Below, piece by piece: positions 1 through 5,247 of a stretch of DNA of 5,511 nt; position 1 is the first letter of the stretch, and each line of letters opens with the position of its first letter. The notes below the pieces were generated by a model. That model ran no database searches. It was not told where the DNA came from and worked only from the letters and a program-made list of their open reading frames with translations. The stretch comes from Planctomycetota bacterium. Its GTDB lineage: Bacteria > Planctomycetota > Phycisphaerae > Sedimentisphaerales > Anaerobacaceae. The position numbers were made by a program, and so were the translations under genes. The DNA is taken from assembly GCA_003644295.1 (NCBI GenBank), contig QNBZ01000107.1, forward strand, positions 1 to 5,511. Direction: 5' to 3'.

Positions 1-1
1 G

Positions 2-226
2 AACAATCTGTTTAGGAGAGTATATGAACACAAGAACAATCTCGTTCAAGGCTTTACTCAAAAGTATAATGTCAATAATCTTGTGTACTATGAAATGTAT
101 GCTGATATATATGGTGCCATAACCAGAGAAAAGCGAATGAAGAAATGGAAAAGACAGTGGAAGATAGATTTGATTGAAAAGTTTAATCCCGAGTGGAAAG
201 ATTTATGTGATGACTTAATTGACTGA
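2..226 (+). CDS. GIY-YIG nuclease-like protein, 5' end outside window
   Basis: Reading from base 2 gives 74 codons with no start, ending in TGA at 224-226, so this is the C-terminal part of a gene cut by the window edge. The peptide matches the small stand-alone GIY-YIG family (usually about 90-100 residues): an RRVYEHK segment (residues 5-11, with the conserved Arg after the missing GIY/YIG strands), a GFTQKYN-LVYYE block (17-31), and ITREKRMKKWKR (40-51), where Glu43 is the expected metal-binding catalytic residue, then a conserved NPEWKDL tail. About 20 N-terminal residues, including GIY and YIG, lie outside. Family members are predicted endonucleases, but cellular roles are mostly unknown. 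It is more AT-rich than the ATPase genes and sits where upstream ATPase genes would be expected, which suggests an insertion. Family call is firm; activity is inferred. Confidence 0.85.
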   Translation, partial: NNLFRRVYEHKNNLVQGFTQKYNVNNLVYYEMYADIYGAITREKRMKKWKRQWKIDLIEKFNPEWKDLCDDLID

Positions 227-230
227 ATGG

Positions 231-250
231 ATTCCCGCTTGCGCGGGAAT
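231..250. repeat. dRS3/REP-like 20-bp palindrome (ATTCCC-N8-GGGAAT)
   Basis: An 8-bp perfect inverted repeat, ATTCCCGC (231-238) and GCGGGAAT (243-250), surrounds the loop TTGC. It fits the ATTCCC-N8-GGGAAT form of the neisserial dRS3 repeat and of similar dispersed repeats in many phyla, which are often flanked by TGG and GAC as here. Reverse-strand translation of this element yields the SFPRKRESI-type peptide that often causes spurious ORF calls. It starts 4 bp after the stop codon of the GIY-YIG gene. It could also act as a weak 3' mRNA stem-loop, but no T-tract follows, so it is not a good intrinsic terminator. Confidence 0.8.
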
Positions 251-259
251 GACAAGCGC

Positions 260-275
260 ACGAGATACGTGATAC
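260..275 (+). repeat. Heptamer repeat of ACGNNAT type before atpF
   Basis: Two consecutive 7-mers, ACGAGAT (260-266) and ACGTGAT (267-273), are followed by AC and an A-rich stretch reaching the atpF start codon. The units match the heptamers seen before atpB and are the shortest copy of this repeat in the window. No Shine-Dalgarno sequence is visible between the repeat and the ATG at 282. Confidence 0.5.
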
Positions 276-281
276 TAAAAA

Positions 282-602
282 ATGGAAGGTAAAGTTGCAG
301 TTTTAGGTGATGTCGATTTTGTGATGCCGTTTTCGGCGCTCGGCCTGGATACTTACCCTGTAGGCCAGGCAGACGAAGATATAACTGAAAGCGCAGCAAA
401 GATAATCGATGGCAAATATGCTCTCGTCGTAGTTGCAGAAAAGCAGGCGCCGGCGGCTGAAGAGGTTTTCTCGACTCAGCGGGATAAGCCGGTTCCCTGT
501 ATTGTAGTTGTGCCGTTCACTACTGAACCAAAGGGTTTTGCAACCGAAGCGCTGGGTGAAGTGATTAAAATGGCCACTGGTATTAACATTTTGCGTGGAT
601 GA
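282..602 (+). CDS. atpF: V/A-type ATP synthase subunit F
   Basis: This encodes the small (106-residue) central-stalk subunit F, which binds the D shaft inside the A3B3 head of the cytoplasmic V1/A1 domain and is implicated in regulating and coupling rotation. The length is typical. The N-terminal strand MEGKVAVLGD, the phi-ALG segment near residues 18-22, the buried KYALVVVAE strand (45-53), the PCIVVVPF strand (72-79) and the C-terminal helix ending MATGINIL (97-104) follow the Rossmann-like F fold. The ATG at 282 is preferred because homologues begin just before the first beta strand, but no SD precedes it; the GGAAGG just inside the gene has no in-frame start after it. The next gene, atpA, begins 35 bp downstream. 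A GIY-YIG gene and palindrome lie directly upstream, where subunit C or E would often be found. Also called ntpG in Enterococcus nomenclature. Confidence 0.9.
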   Translation: MEGKVAVLGDVDFVMPFSALGLDTYPVGQADEDITESAAKIIDGKYALVVVAEKQAPAAEEVFSTQRDKPVPCIVVVPFTTEPKGFATEALGEVIKMATGINILRG

Positions 603-605
603 GTT

Positions 606-630
606 AACGCATAAACGCATATACGAAAGG
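606..630 (+). repeat. Heptamer-like repeat merging into atpA ribosome binding site
   Basis: Two identical 8-mers, AACGCATA (606-613 and 614-621), are followed by TACGAAA (622-628) and then GG, so that the last unit supplies the AAAGG Shine-Dalgarno sequence (626-630), 7 nt before the atpA ATG. TACGAAA is identical to a unit of the heptamer array before atpB (2486-2492). The array fills nearly all of the 35-bp atpF-atpA gap. Confidence 0.6.
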
Positions 631-637
631 TTTTGAA

Positions 638-2416
638 ATGAGCGAAACAAGACAGGGCAGAGTAGTTAAAGTTGCAGGGCCTGTTGTTGTGGCCGAAGGT
701 ATGGCCGGTGCGAGAATGTATGACGTTGTTCGCGTGGGCAAACTCAACCTGATAGGTGAAATCGTGGAACTGAATGGCGATTTGGCGTCGATTCAGGTTT
801 ATGAAGAGACCGTTGGTATTGGCCCGGGCGAGCCGGTAGTTGATACCGAAGCGCCACTGTCGGTTGAATTAGGGCCGGGACTGATTGAGAGCATTTATGA
901 TGGCATTCAAAGGCCGCTTAATTCGTTGGTAGATTTTGAAGGCGAATTTATGGGCAGGGGCAGTTCGATGCCGGGTTTGAACAGGGAAAAGAAATGGCAT
1001 TTCAAGCCGACCGTAAGTGAGGCAACGAAGGTAGCCCCCGGAAATATCATAGGCGAGGTTCAGGAAACCACACTGCTCACACATAAGATTATGGTTCCGG
1101 CTGGAGTCAACGGCACTATAAAGCAGATAGCTGAAGGTGATTATACGGTTGACGAAAAAATCGGGGTTGTGGCTGCTGAAGACGGCAGCGAAACCGAACT
1201 GAAGTTGATGCAGAAATGCCCTGTCCGCAGCGCCCGGCAGGTAAGAAGGCGTCTTGCACCGAACAGGGTTCTCGTTACGGGTCAGCGTGTCATCGATACT
1301 TTCTTCCCCATTGCCAGGGGCGGGACGGCCTGTGTGCCGGGTCCGTTTGGAACGGGAAAAACTGTCGTTCAGCATCAGTTGGCAAAATGGGTCGATGCTG
1401 ATATTGTTGTTTATGTTGGCTGTGGCGAACGCGGTAATGAAATGACCGATGTCCTTACAGAGTTCCCGGAGTTGAAAGACCCGCACACCGGCGAGCCGTT
1501 GATGAAGCGTTCCGTACTGATTGCGAACACCTCGAATATGCCCGTGGCGGCAAGAGAGGCCTCGGTTTATACCGGCATTACTATAGCCGAGTATTTTAGG
1601 GATATGGGATATACCGTTGCGCTGATGGCCGACAGTACTAGCCGATGGGCTGAAGCGATGCGCGAGATTTCAACGCGACTTGAGGAAATGCCTGCTGAAG
1701 AGGGCTACCCCGCATATCTTGCGGCCAGAATTGCATCATTTTACGAAAGAGCAGGGCGGGTCGAGTGCCTCGGCAGTCCAGAACGCGATGGGGCCTTATC
1801 GATTATCGGAGCCGTAAGCCCGCCGGGCGGCGATTTATCCGATTCGGTCGTTCAGGCCACACTGCATGTGGTAAAGGTATTCTGGTCATTACAGGGCCGA
1901 CTTGCTTACCAAAGACATTTCCCTGCGATTGATTGGTTAACGTCATATAGTTTCTACAAGCAATACCTGAAAGATTGCTTCGAGGATAAAGAGCAGGGAC
2001 AGCAGATGGAAGCAATGACCGTAAAGGCAATGGGGCTGCTGGAACAGGAAGCCGAACTGCTCGAGATTGTTCGGCTGGTCGGCACCGAGGCCCTGTCGCC
2101 GGCAGATAGATTATCGCTGGAGACGGCACGGTCAATTCGTGAGGACTTTCTGCATCAGAACGCTTTCCACAAGGTAGATACATATACTTCGATTGAAAAA
2201 CAATACGAGATGCTGAAAAACATTCTTTATTTTCACGAGCAGTCGCTCTCGGCTATTGAAGCCGGAGTTGAAACCGCTGAAATTTTCAAATTGGCTGTCC
2301 GTGAAGAAATCGCAAGGGCGAAATATATCCCACAGGACGATATAGCGAAGGTCGCCGAAATAAGAAATACGATTGACGAGCAGATGAAGCATTTGCAAGT
2401 ACCAAACAGCGTTTAG
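638..2416 (+). CDS. atpA: V/A-type ATP synthase catalytic subunit A
   Basis: This is the catalytic subunit of the cytoplasmic A3B3 hexamer, hydrolysing or synthesising ATP in a Na+- or H+-coupled rotary enzyme. Its 592 residues are the usual length. Order: an N-terminal beta-barrel (about 1-70); the A-specific non-homologous insertion (about 110-195); Walker A GPFGTGKT (235-242); GCGERGNEM (261-269) with putative catalytic Glu264; the Walker B region ending in Asp332, within ADSTSRWAEAMRE; SPPGGD (394-399); then the C-terminal helical domain from about 440. The SPPGGD loop continues LSDSV rather than the common FSEPV, a mild divergence not expected to abolish function. The start is supported by an AAAGG SD 7 nt upstream. 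It ends 103 bp before atpB and is followed by a terminator-like hairpin, which could reduce read-through to the partner B gene. No frameshift or missing catalytic residue is visible. The sequence does not settle ion specificity. Confidence 0.97.
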   Translation: MSETRQGRVVKVAGPVVVAEGMAGARMYDVVRVGKLNLIGEIVELNGDLASIQVYEETVGIGPGEPVVDTEAPLSVELGPGLIESIYDGIQRPLNSLVDFEGEFMGRGSSMPGLNREKKWHFKPTVSEATKVAPGNIIGEVQETTLLTHKIMVPAGVNGTIKQIAEGDYTVDEKIGVVAAEDGSETELKLMQKCPVRSARQVRRRLAPNRVLVTGQRVIDTFFPIARGGTACVPGPFGTGKTVVQHQLAKWVDADIVVYVGCGERGNEMTDVLTEFPELKDPHTGEPLMKRSVLIANTSNMPVAAREASVYTGITIAEYFRDMGYTVALMADSTSRWAEAMREISTRLEEMPAEEGYPAYLAARIASFYERAGRVECLGSPERDGALSIIGAVSPPGGDLSDSVVQATLHVVKVFWSLQGRLAYQRHFPAIDWLTSYSFYKQYLKDCFEDKEQGQQMEAMTVKAMGLLEQEAELLEIVRLVGTEALSPADRLSLETARSIREDFLHQNAFHKVDTYTSIEKQYEMLKNILYFHEQSLSAIEAGVETAEIFKLAVREEIARAKYIPQDDIAKVAEIRNTIDEQMKHLQVPNSV

Positions 2417-2421
2417 TTAAG

Positions 2422-2447
2422 CCCCCAACTTTATGTTGGGGGTTATT
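2422..2447 (+). terminator. Terminator-like hairpin between atpA and atpB
   Basis: A perfect 8-bp stem, CCCCCAAC (2422-2429) with GTTGGGGG (2435-2442), has a 5-nt loop TTTAT and is followed by TTATT. It begins 5 bp after the atpA stop. The strong GC stem plus short T-rich tail resembles a weak intrinsic terminator, though the tail is interrupted by A. Since atpB must be made in equal amounts to atpA, partial attenuation, RNA processing or 3'-end protection is as likely as full termination. Its flanks (GTTA(A)G before, GGTTAT after) resemble the hairpins after atpD. Confidence 0.55.
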
Positions 2448-2475
2448 TAGCCCCGCCACCTGTGGGCGTGGCCTG
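2446..2475 (+). repeat. Second, imperfect hairpin of the TTAGCCC family
   Basis: Directly after the first hairpin comes TTTAGCCCC, then GCCAC (2455-2459), which can pair with GTGGC (2468-2472) around an 8-nt loop; an alternative register pairs CGCCAC with a bulged GTGGGCG. The TTAG-CCC opening is shared with the hairpins at 4587-4655. The stem is less regular than its neighbour, so folding is uncertain. Confidence 0.4.
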
Positions 2476-2478
2476 TTG

Positions 2479-2513
2479 TACGATATACGAAATACGATAT
2501 ACGATATACGGAG
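2479..2513 (+). repeat. Tandem heptamer array upstream of atpB, including its SD
   Basis: Five consecutive 7-nt units read TACGATA (2479-2485), TACGAAA (2486-2492), TACGATA (2493-2499), TACGATA (2500-2506) and TACGGAG (2507-2513). The last unit contains the GGAG Shine-Dalgarno sequence (2510-2513), 6 nt before the atpB ATG. This is the clearest copy of a repeat that also appears before atpF and atpA and, inverted, after atpD. Functions such as spacing, binding of a protein or RNA structure are speculative. Confidence 0.8.
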
Positions 2514-2519
2514 TACCAG

Positions 2520-3917
2520 ATGTTAAGTATAAAAGAATACCAGACAGTTACGAACATTTCAGGGCCGTTGATGATGGTCGAGATGGTTGACCAAGCCAAA
2601 TACGGACATATCGTTGATATCGAGTTGGGTGACGGCTCAATTCGGCGCGGCCAGATTCTTCAGGTCGAAAACGACAAAGTCCTTGTCCAGGTCTTCGAGG
2701 GAACTCGCGGCATTGACGTCAATAAAAGCACGGTTCGTTTTTTAGCCAGGCCGCTTGAGTTGGACGTTTCGCCGGATATCCTCGGAAGGGTTTTCAGCGG
2801 ACTTGGCGAGCCGAAAGATGACGGCCCAGCTATCATCGCCGACAAACGGCTGGATATTAACGGCAGTCCCATTAACCCTTATGCCCGTGATTACCCGAAC
2901 GAATTTATCCAGACCGGCATATCTTCAATTGACGGCCTGAACCCGCTCGTTCGTGGCCAGAAGCTGCCGATTTTTTCAGGTGCCGGCCTGCCGCACGACC
3001 AGGTAACCGCCCAGTTAGCCCGCCAGGCAACGGTTCTCGGCAAAGGCGAGGAGTTCGCAGTCGTATTTGCTGCGATGGGAATCACGTTTGAGGCCGCCCA
3101 GTTCTTCATCAACGACCTGCAGGACACCGGAGCTATCGAGCGAGCTGTTATGTTTGTCAATCTTGCAAACGACCCAGCCATCGAGCGTATTGCGACCCCA
3201 CGATTCGCGCTAACCGCCGCCGAGTATCTGGCCTTCGAGCTGAATATGCATGTCTTGGTAATCTTGAATGATATGACTAACTACTGCGAGGCGCTTCGGG
3301 AAATCAGCGCAGCGAGAAAAGAAGTGCCCGGCAGGCGCGGCTATCCCGGATACCTCTATACCGACCTGGCGACCGTCTATGAAAGAGCAGGGCGTATCAA
3401 GGGGAAAACCGGCTCTATTACAATGGTGCCGGTATTGACAATGCCCGAAGATGATAAGACCCACCCAGTGCCGGACCTGACCGGCTATATCACTGAAGGA
3501 CAGATAATCCTTTCCCGCTCGCTGCACAGAAAGGCGGTCTCGCCGCCGGTAGATGTTCTGCCTTCTCTTTCGCGGCTCAAGGACAAGGGCATCGGCCAGG
3601 GCAAGACCCGCGAAGACCACGCCGACCTTTACAACCAGCTTTACGCCGCTTATGCGCGCGGCAAAGAATCGCAGGAACTGGCGACAATTATGGGCGAAGC
3701 CGCTCTGTCCGAAGAAGACAAAAAGTATATGACATTCGCAAACGAATTCGAGGCCAGGTACGTTTCGCAGGATTATTATGAAAATCGCTCGATAGAGACG
3801 ACGCTGGATTTGGGCTGGGAACTGCTGAGTATGTTCGAGAACGCCGAGCTAAAACGAATTGACGTTGAACTCATAAAGAAATATATGCCAAAATTCCGAA
3901 AAGAAAAGAGTGAATGA
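2520..3917 (+). CDS. atpB: V/A-type ATP synthase non-catalytic (regulatory) subunit B
   Basis: Subunit B alternates with A in the hexameric head and completes the catalytic interface without being the main catalytic site itself. Its 465 residues are the typical length. An N-terminal beta-barrel (about 1-75) is followed by the nucleotide-binding domain, where the P-loop position reads [10 protein letters not shown] (152-161), lacking the GK[ST] of a working Walker A, as expected for [16 protein letters not shown] (249-263) is the B-type Walker B region. [13 protein letters not shown] (341-353) carries Arg352, the expected arginine finger reaching into the A site. The C-terminal helical domain ends in a Lys-rich tail. 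A GGAG SD lies 6 nt before the ATG, within the last heptamer repeat. The stop lies 14 bp before atpD, so B and D are very probably co-transcribed. The gene appears intact. Confidence 0.97.
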   Translation: MLSIKEYQTVTNISGPLMMVEMVDQAKYGHIVDIELGDGSIRRGQILQVENDKVLVQVFEGTRGIDVNKSTVRFLARPLELDVSPDILGRVFSGLGEPKDDGPAIIADKRLDINGSPINPYARDYPNEFIQTGISSIDGLNPLVRGQKLPIFSGAGLPHDQVTAQLARQATVLGKGEEFAVVFAAMGITFEAAQFFINDLQDTGAIERAVMFVNLANDPAIERIATPRFALTAAEYLAFELNMHVLVILNDMTNYCEALREISAARKEVPGRRGYPGYLYTDLATVYERAGRIKGKTGSITMVPVLTMPEDDKTHPVPDLTGYITEGQIILSRSLHRKAVSPPVDVLPSLSRLKDKGIGQGKTREDHADLYNQLYAAYARGKESQELATIMGEAALSEEDKKYMTFANEFEARYVSQDYYENRSIETTLDLGWELLSMFENAELKRIDVELIKKYMPKFRKEKSE

Positions 3918-3931
3918 GCAGATGAGTTAAT

Positions 3932-4549
3932 ATGTTAGCAAATGTAAATGCAACCCGAATGGAATTACTACAACTGCGAAGGCGGGTAACCCTTGCCAGT
4001 CGTGGCCATCGTCTGCTCAGTGAAAAAAGAGACGAGATTTCCCGCCAACTGATTAAAATCGCACGGGACATTCAGCCGTTACGTAAGAAGGTTGAAAAAG
4101 AATTATTGGAAACCTTTAGGCGGTTTATGTTAGCTCGTGCGTTGATGGAGCCGGAAGATGTAAAAGCCGCCCTCGAAGTGCCGACAAAAAAGTTCACACT
4201 GGCTGTTGAGTTTGCCAGCGTAATGAACGTAAAAGTGCCGCATTTGCTGAAGGAAATGGCCGGCGAAATTATATGTTACGGCTTTACTGCCACCTCTGGC
4301 GAATTGGACGTTGCGTTGCTGGCTTTGGAGAGAGCTTTTGACGATTTGATTGGGTTGGCCGAGAAGGAAAAGCAGGCCCGCCTTTTGGCTACGGAACTGA
4401 ATATGACCCGCAGGCGTGTTAATGTTTTGGAGCATGTTGTTATTCCGGAGCTTCAGGGAACGATTAGGTTCATTTACGATAAGTTAGCTGAGGCCGAGCG
4501 TGATAACACTACCCGCCTAATGAAAATCGCCGACATCATCAGGGCGTAG
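3932..4549 (+). CDS. atpD: V/A-type ATP synthase subunit D (rotor shaft)
   Basis: Subunit D is the central coiled-coil rotor shaft that turns inside A3B3 and, with F, links it to the membrane ring through C. The 205 residues match the family length. Residues 1-75 form a basic N-terminal helix (RMELLQLRRRV...LLSEKRDEI) and 125-205 the C-terminal helix, with the diagnostic TRRRVNVLEHVVIPELQGTI (159-178) and a DKLAEAERDNTTRL-type end; the middle (about 80-120) is the short globular hairpin region. The ATG at 3932 gives the conserved start just before the NATRMEL motif. The upstream SD is weak (GATGAG at 3921-3926), so coupling to atpB translation over the 14-bp gap is plausible. A three-codon ATG-AGT-TAA sits in that gap. 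It is the last ATPase gene in the window; no subunit I, K, E or C follows. Confidence 0.95.
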   Translation: MLANVNATRMELLQLRRRVTLASRGHRLLSEKRDEISRQLIKIARDIQPLRKKVEKELLETFRRFMLARALMEPEDVKAALEVPTKKFTLAVEFASVMNVKVPHLLKEMAGEIICYGFTATSGELDVALLALERAFDDLIGLAEKEKQARLLATELNMTRRRVNVLEHVVIPELQGTIRFIYDKLAEAERDNTTRLMKIADIIRA

Positions 4550-4557
4550 TCTGTGTG

Positions 4558-4580
4558 TCGTATTGCGTATATCGTATTGC
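4558..4580 (-). repeat. Inverted copy of the heptamer repeat after atpD
   Basis: TCGTATTGC occurs twice (4558-4566 and 4572-4580), 14 bp apart, with CGTAT between. Read on the minus strand the units are ACGATAT, ACGCAAT and ACGACAC, matching the ACGNNAT pattern of the arrays before atpF and atpB. It starts 8 bp after the atpD stop and precedes two hairpins, so the array here is in opposite orientation relative to the operon. Confidence 0.55.
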
Positions 4581-4586
4581 ATTTTC

Positions 4587-4622
4587 GGTTAGTCCTGCCA
4601 TCACTATTGCAGGGTTTATTAT
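4587..4622 (+). terminator. Terminator-like hairpin after atpD
   Basis: GGTTAGT leads into CCTGC (4594-4598) pairing with GCAGG (4609-4613) around a 10-nt loop containing TCACTAT, followed by GTTTATTATT. The position 45 bp after the last ATPase gene and the T-rich tail suit an operon terminator, but the stem is only 5 bp (G-T pairs could extend it). It is one of two related tandem units; the other follows immediately. Confidence 0.45.
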
Positions 4623-4623
4623 T

Positions 4624-4655
4624 GGTTAGCCCGTCGTCACTATGACGGGGTTATA
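4624..4655. repeat. Second tandem hairpin sharing flanks and loop with the first
   Basis: GGTTAG (4624-4629) leads into CCCGTC (4630-4635), pairing perfectly with GACGGG (4644-4649) around the loop GTCACTAT, then GTTATAC. The GGTTAG lead, the TCACTAT loop and the GGGTTAT-type tail are shared with the unit 37 bp upstream, while both stem arms differ in a way that keeps pairing. Its right half supplies the last codons and the stop of the truncated minus-strand transposase, marking the junction with IS DNA near 4652. Confidence 0.6.
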
Positions 4656-5050
4656 CGTTCCGCCATCACCGTTTTGGCAAGATGGTCCTGTTCAAATCGA
4701 GCGATGTACCGCTCCAGTGTCCGAATCGAAATGTCTCGCGCAACCGGCTCAAGATTCAGGGCATAGTGAACATCCATGCGGTAGCGGTAAGCGTTGAGCG
4801 CCTCGTCATTTGTCCAGTGGAAGCAGTCCTTCAGGAAGATCAGTCCAGCAATCGAATATAACTCTTTGCTGGGCCGGCCCATCACAGGATCAAGGTGCTC
4901 AGACAGGGCTCCGACAGGCATCAGTTCAAGCAGTACATGACGGAAGACTCCCTGCCAGTTCTCCAGCAGATGCTTACGGGTCTGATCTGTCAGGACGCTG
5001 TCAAATGGGTCAAACATCTGGATTTGTTGAGGATTAACTAATTTTCGCAT
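4640..5050 (-). pseudogene. N-terminal fragment of an IS transposase (DUF772 type, IS1182-like)
   Basis: The minus-strand frame starts at ATG 5050-5048 and gives 136 residues before a TGA at 4642-4640. The sequence resembles the N-terminal transposase domain DUF772 of IS1182/IS5-group elements: GRPSKELYSIAG (58-69), FLKDCFHWTNDEAL (72-85), a YRMDVHYALNL stretch (90-100) and DISIRTLERYIARFE (106-120). Intact relatives run to roughly 400-500 residues with a DDE nuclease domain; here everything after about residue 132 is missing, so it cannot be active. The final Pro-Ser-stop is encoded by the hairpin repeat at 4624-4655, not by transposase sequence. A GGAG SD (5056-5059) lies 5 nt upstream of the start, with promoter and inverted repeat beyond it, so a truncated protein could still be made. 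The exact IS family is uncertain. Confidence 0.75.
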
Positions 5051-5055
5051 AATCG

Positions 5056-5059
5056 CTCC
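5056..5059 (-). promoter_or_regulatory. Shine-Dalgarno sequence of the transposase fragment
   Basis: On the minus strand GGAG lies 5 nt before the ATG at 5050-5048. It directly abuts the end of the long inverted repeat that starts at 5060, which could influence ribosome access in transcripts containing both arms. Confidence 0.65.
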
Positions 5060-5102
5060 AAGTTATTGATATATAACGATTTATATTATATATCAATGAC
5101 TT
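5060..5102. repeat. 43-bp inverted repeat overlapping the transposase promoter
   Basis: The 17-nt left arm (5060-5076) and right arm (5086-5102) are complementary at 16 of 17 positions; the single exception is a T/G pair at 5064/5098. The 9-nt spacer is CGATTTATA. The right arm contains most of the -10 box and part of the promoter spacer, and the left arm ends next to the transposase SD. It could be an RNA hairpin in read-through transcripts, a repressor operator, or both. Confidence 0.85.
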
Positions 5103-5112
5103 AGCCTGTCAA
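5085..5112 (-). promoter_or_regulatory. Consensus sigma-70 promoter for the transposase fragment
   Basis: On the minus strand TTGACA (5112-5107) and TATAAT (5090-5085) are both perfect consensus boxes with a 16-nt spacer. Transcription would start near 5079-5077, in the 9-nt spacer of the inverted repeat, about 30 nt before the start codon. Such a transcript carries only one arm and so cannot form the hairpin. Confidence 0.75.
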
Positions 5113-5194
5113 CATTAAAATTCATATAACTCCAGTATTTTCATCTATTTATAAAAAAATTACCAGTCACGCACTTTTGACGGTGGCATCAAAC

Positions 5195-5223
5195 TTGACT
5201 GTTCAAACAGATTTTTGTAGAAT
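5195..5223 (+). promoter_or_regulatory. Probable sigma-70 promoter upstream of a short ORF
   Basis: TTGACT (5195-5200) and TAGAAT (5218-5223) are each one base from consensus and separated by the ideal 17 nt. The predicted start point, about 5230, would give a leader of about 18 nt before the ATG at 5248, with an SD in between. In AT-rich DNA such matches arise by chance, but the alignment with SD and ATG raises its value. Confidence 0.45.
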
Positions 5224-5247
5224 TATCAGTATCGTACGGAGAAAAGT

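Larger units (their letters stand above)
4652..5112 (-). mobile_element. Remnant of an insertion sequence (5' end only)
   Basis: This interval covers the transposase fragment, its SD, the inverted repeat and the consensus promoter, all on the minus strand. The 3' two-thirds of the transposase and that IS end are absent: the coding similarity stops against the hairpin repeat near 4652. No terminal inverted repeat or target duplication could be identified, so the outer limit beyond 5112 is unknown. Confidence 0.5.

Noticed and set aside
219..276. Possible promoter for atpF beginning with TTGACT at 219
   Set aside because: No acceptable -10 box lies at the right distance; the GATACT near 271 is too far away.
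88..399. Minus-strand 103-codon ORF
   Set aside because: It runs antisense through the GIY-YIG gene, the palindrome and atpF; its SFPRKRESI segment is the usual spurious translation of the repeat.
869..1486. Minus-strand 205-codon ORF inside atpA
   Set aside because: It lies wholly antisense to a well-conserved gene, has no SD or recognisable domain, and is a shadow of atpA codon composition.
3210..3620. Minus-strand 136-codon ORF inside atpB
   Set aside because: It is a shadow of the conserved atpB frame, with no family resemblance.
4587..4655. Two-repeat array considered as a CRISPR
   Set aside because: There are only two units, the conserved parts are short flanks around variable stems, and there are no spacers or cas genes.
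4810..5037. Plus-strand 75-codon ORF opposite the transposase
   Set aside because: The minus-strand frame has clear DUF772-like motifs, an SD and a promoter, while this one has none.
5103..5200. Terminal inverted repeat of the IS
   Set aside because: No sequence here could be matched to another end because the other end of the element is missing from the window.
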